A DNA stretch of 6,172 bases from positions 1 to 6,172 of the forward strand of contig CAZKYP010000194.1 of assembly GCA_964556885.1 (NCBI GenBank), given 5' to 3'. The stretch comes from CAZKYP01 sp964556885. Its GTDB lineage: Bacteria > Planctomycetota > Phycisphaerae > Sedimentisphaerales > Anaerobacaceae. The first letter of the stretch is position 1. Every line of letters starts with the position of its first letter. Positions 5,924-6,172 of this stretch are shown here, in pieces. Under the pieces are notes generated by a model. The model worked only from the letters and a program-made list of their open reading frames with translations, was not told the origin of the DNA and did no database searches. The position numbers were made by a program, and so were the translations under genes.

Positions 5924-6172
5924 AACGCGCATGATACAGCGGAGAAAACCTACCTTCTTCATATTTTCATTGACGTATTTTACCTCTGACCTTTTTACAT
6001 TATTGTTCGGCTGGGTGAAGCGTAAGTGGATGTTTTTTTGTCAGAAGTTATTTTGGTTTTACCTAAGTAGTGCCGTTTCTGAAAAAATTAATATTCTGTC
6101 GTAATTCTACGGGTTTTAACTCGTGGTCTTTTACTGTCAATTCTTTTATGCGATTTTGACTTTTACTAATAG
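5924..6172. other. AT-rich, T-rich stretch without a recognisable gene
   Basis: Composition changes sharply here. In the 172 bases from 6001 to 6172, I count 58 G+C (about 34%), 76 T and 38 A, while sampled coding DNA is near 50% G+C. No ORF on either strand has a ribosome binding site with a convincing protein. The frame of the large gene stays open to TAA at 6102-6104, but its residues are low-quality and hydrophobic/basic, as expected from T-rich DNA where stop codons are rare. No tRNA or transposon end was recognised. The only structure seen is the weak hairpin at 6107-6126. Confidence 0.6.
6107..6132 (+). terminator. Weak candidate intrinsic terminator
   Basis: Bases 6107-6113 (CTACGGG) can pair with 6120-6126 (CTCGTGG) around a six-base loop TTTTAA. 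This gives a seven-pair stem with two G-U pairs, followed by TCTTTT. It lies about 245 bases after the stop codon of the large gene. The stem is short and the T tract is interrupted, so this is only a possibility. In T-rich DNA such hairpins arise by chance. Confidence 0.2.

Noticed and set aside
5777..5962. Minus-strand ORF beginning MKKVGFL, resembling a short signal peptide
   Set aside because: Most of it is antisense to the C-terminal module. No good ribosome binding site was seen, and there is no mature domain after the hydrophobic start.
6041..6082. Inverted repeat TCAGAA / TTCTGA
   Set aside because: The arms are only six bases with a 30-base loop and no supporting inner stem, so it was not accepted as a terminator or transposon end.
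5916..6104. Small ORF of 62 codons after the large gene
   Set aside because: Its ATG is the Met of the ELMY remnant, in the same frame as the large gene. There is no ribosome binding site suited to it, and the residues after the first few are what T-rich DNA gives by chance.
6135..6140. TTGACA on the minus strand as a -35 promoter element
   Set aside because: No acceptable -10 hexamer lies 16-18 bases downstream (AAAACC is found there), and no minus-strand gene follows.

Overview
The window is almost entirely one very large, secreted-type, multidomain protein gene on the + strand. It is open from the left edge (frame starting at base 3) to an amber stop at 5859-5861. The 5' end lies outside the window, so no start codon, ribosome binding site, promoter or signal peptide can be seen. 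A run of exactly 100 N (1406-1505) interrupts the gene. This looks like a scaffold placeholder, so the true protein length is unknown and the joining of the two halves is probable, not proven. At least 1,952 codons are nominally in frame, including the placeholder.

Domain order, read from the translation: a CotH-type atypical kinase domain (about 132-1245); a linker running into the gap; an immunoglobulin-like beta-sandwich (1506-1790); two consecutive right-handed parallel beta-helix modules of about 400 residues each, which are ancient tandem copies (1809-3017 and 3018-4169); a fibronectin-III-like module (4170-4443); two lamin-tail-like (LTD) modules (4452-4865 and 4887-5285); and a C-terminal jelly-roll, galactose-binding-like module (5286-5858). 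No membrane segment or C-terminal sorting tag is visible. This CotH + beta-helix + LTD architecture with 'GNI(N/D)TDPLFVD' helix caps is, from general knowledge, typical of giant surface or extracellular proteins of Planctomycetota and related PVC bacteria. Coding DNA is roughly half G+C, and the N gap suggests a draft or metagenome assembly. The lineage is an inference.

After the amber stop the same frame still reads as protein for about 20 codons ('...SEDLEVLTGLRVIELMY'). This resembles the start of a third LTD module. It then breaks abruptly, at 5921-5923, into a T-rich, AT-rich stretch with no recognisable gene (5924-6172). A 14-base direct repeat ends exactly at that breakpoint. The protein therefore seems to be C-terminally truncated relative to an ancestral form, or the assembly is misjoined there.

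No RNA gene, CRISPR array, transposase or second gene is supported. The most interesting points are the duplicated beta-helix with a conserved three-rung acidic ladder in each copy, the kinase domain physically tied to large binding modules, and the broken 3' end.
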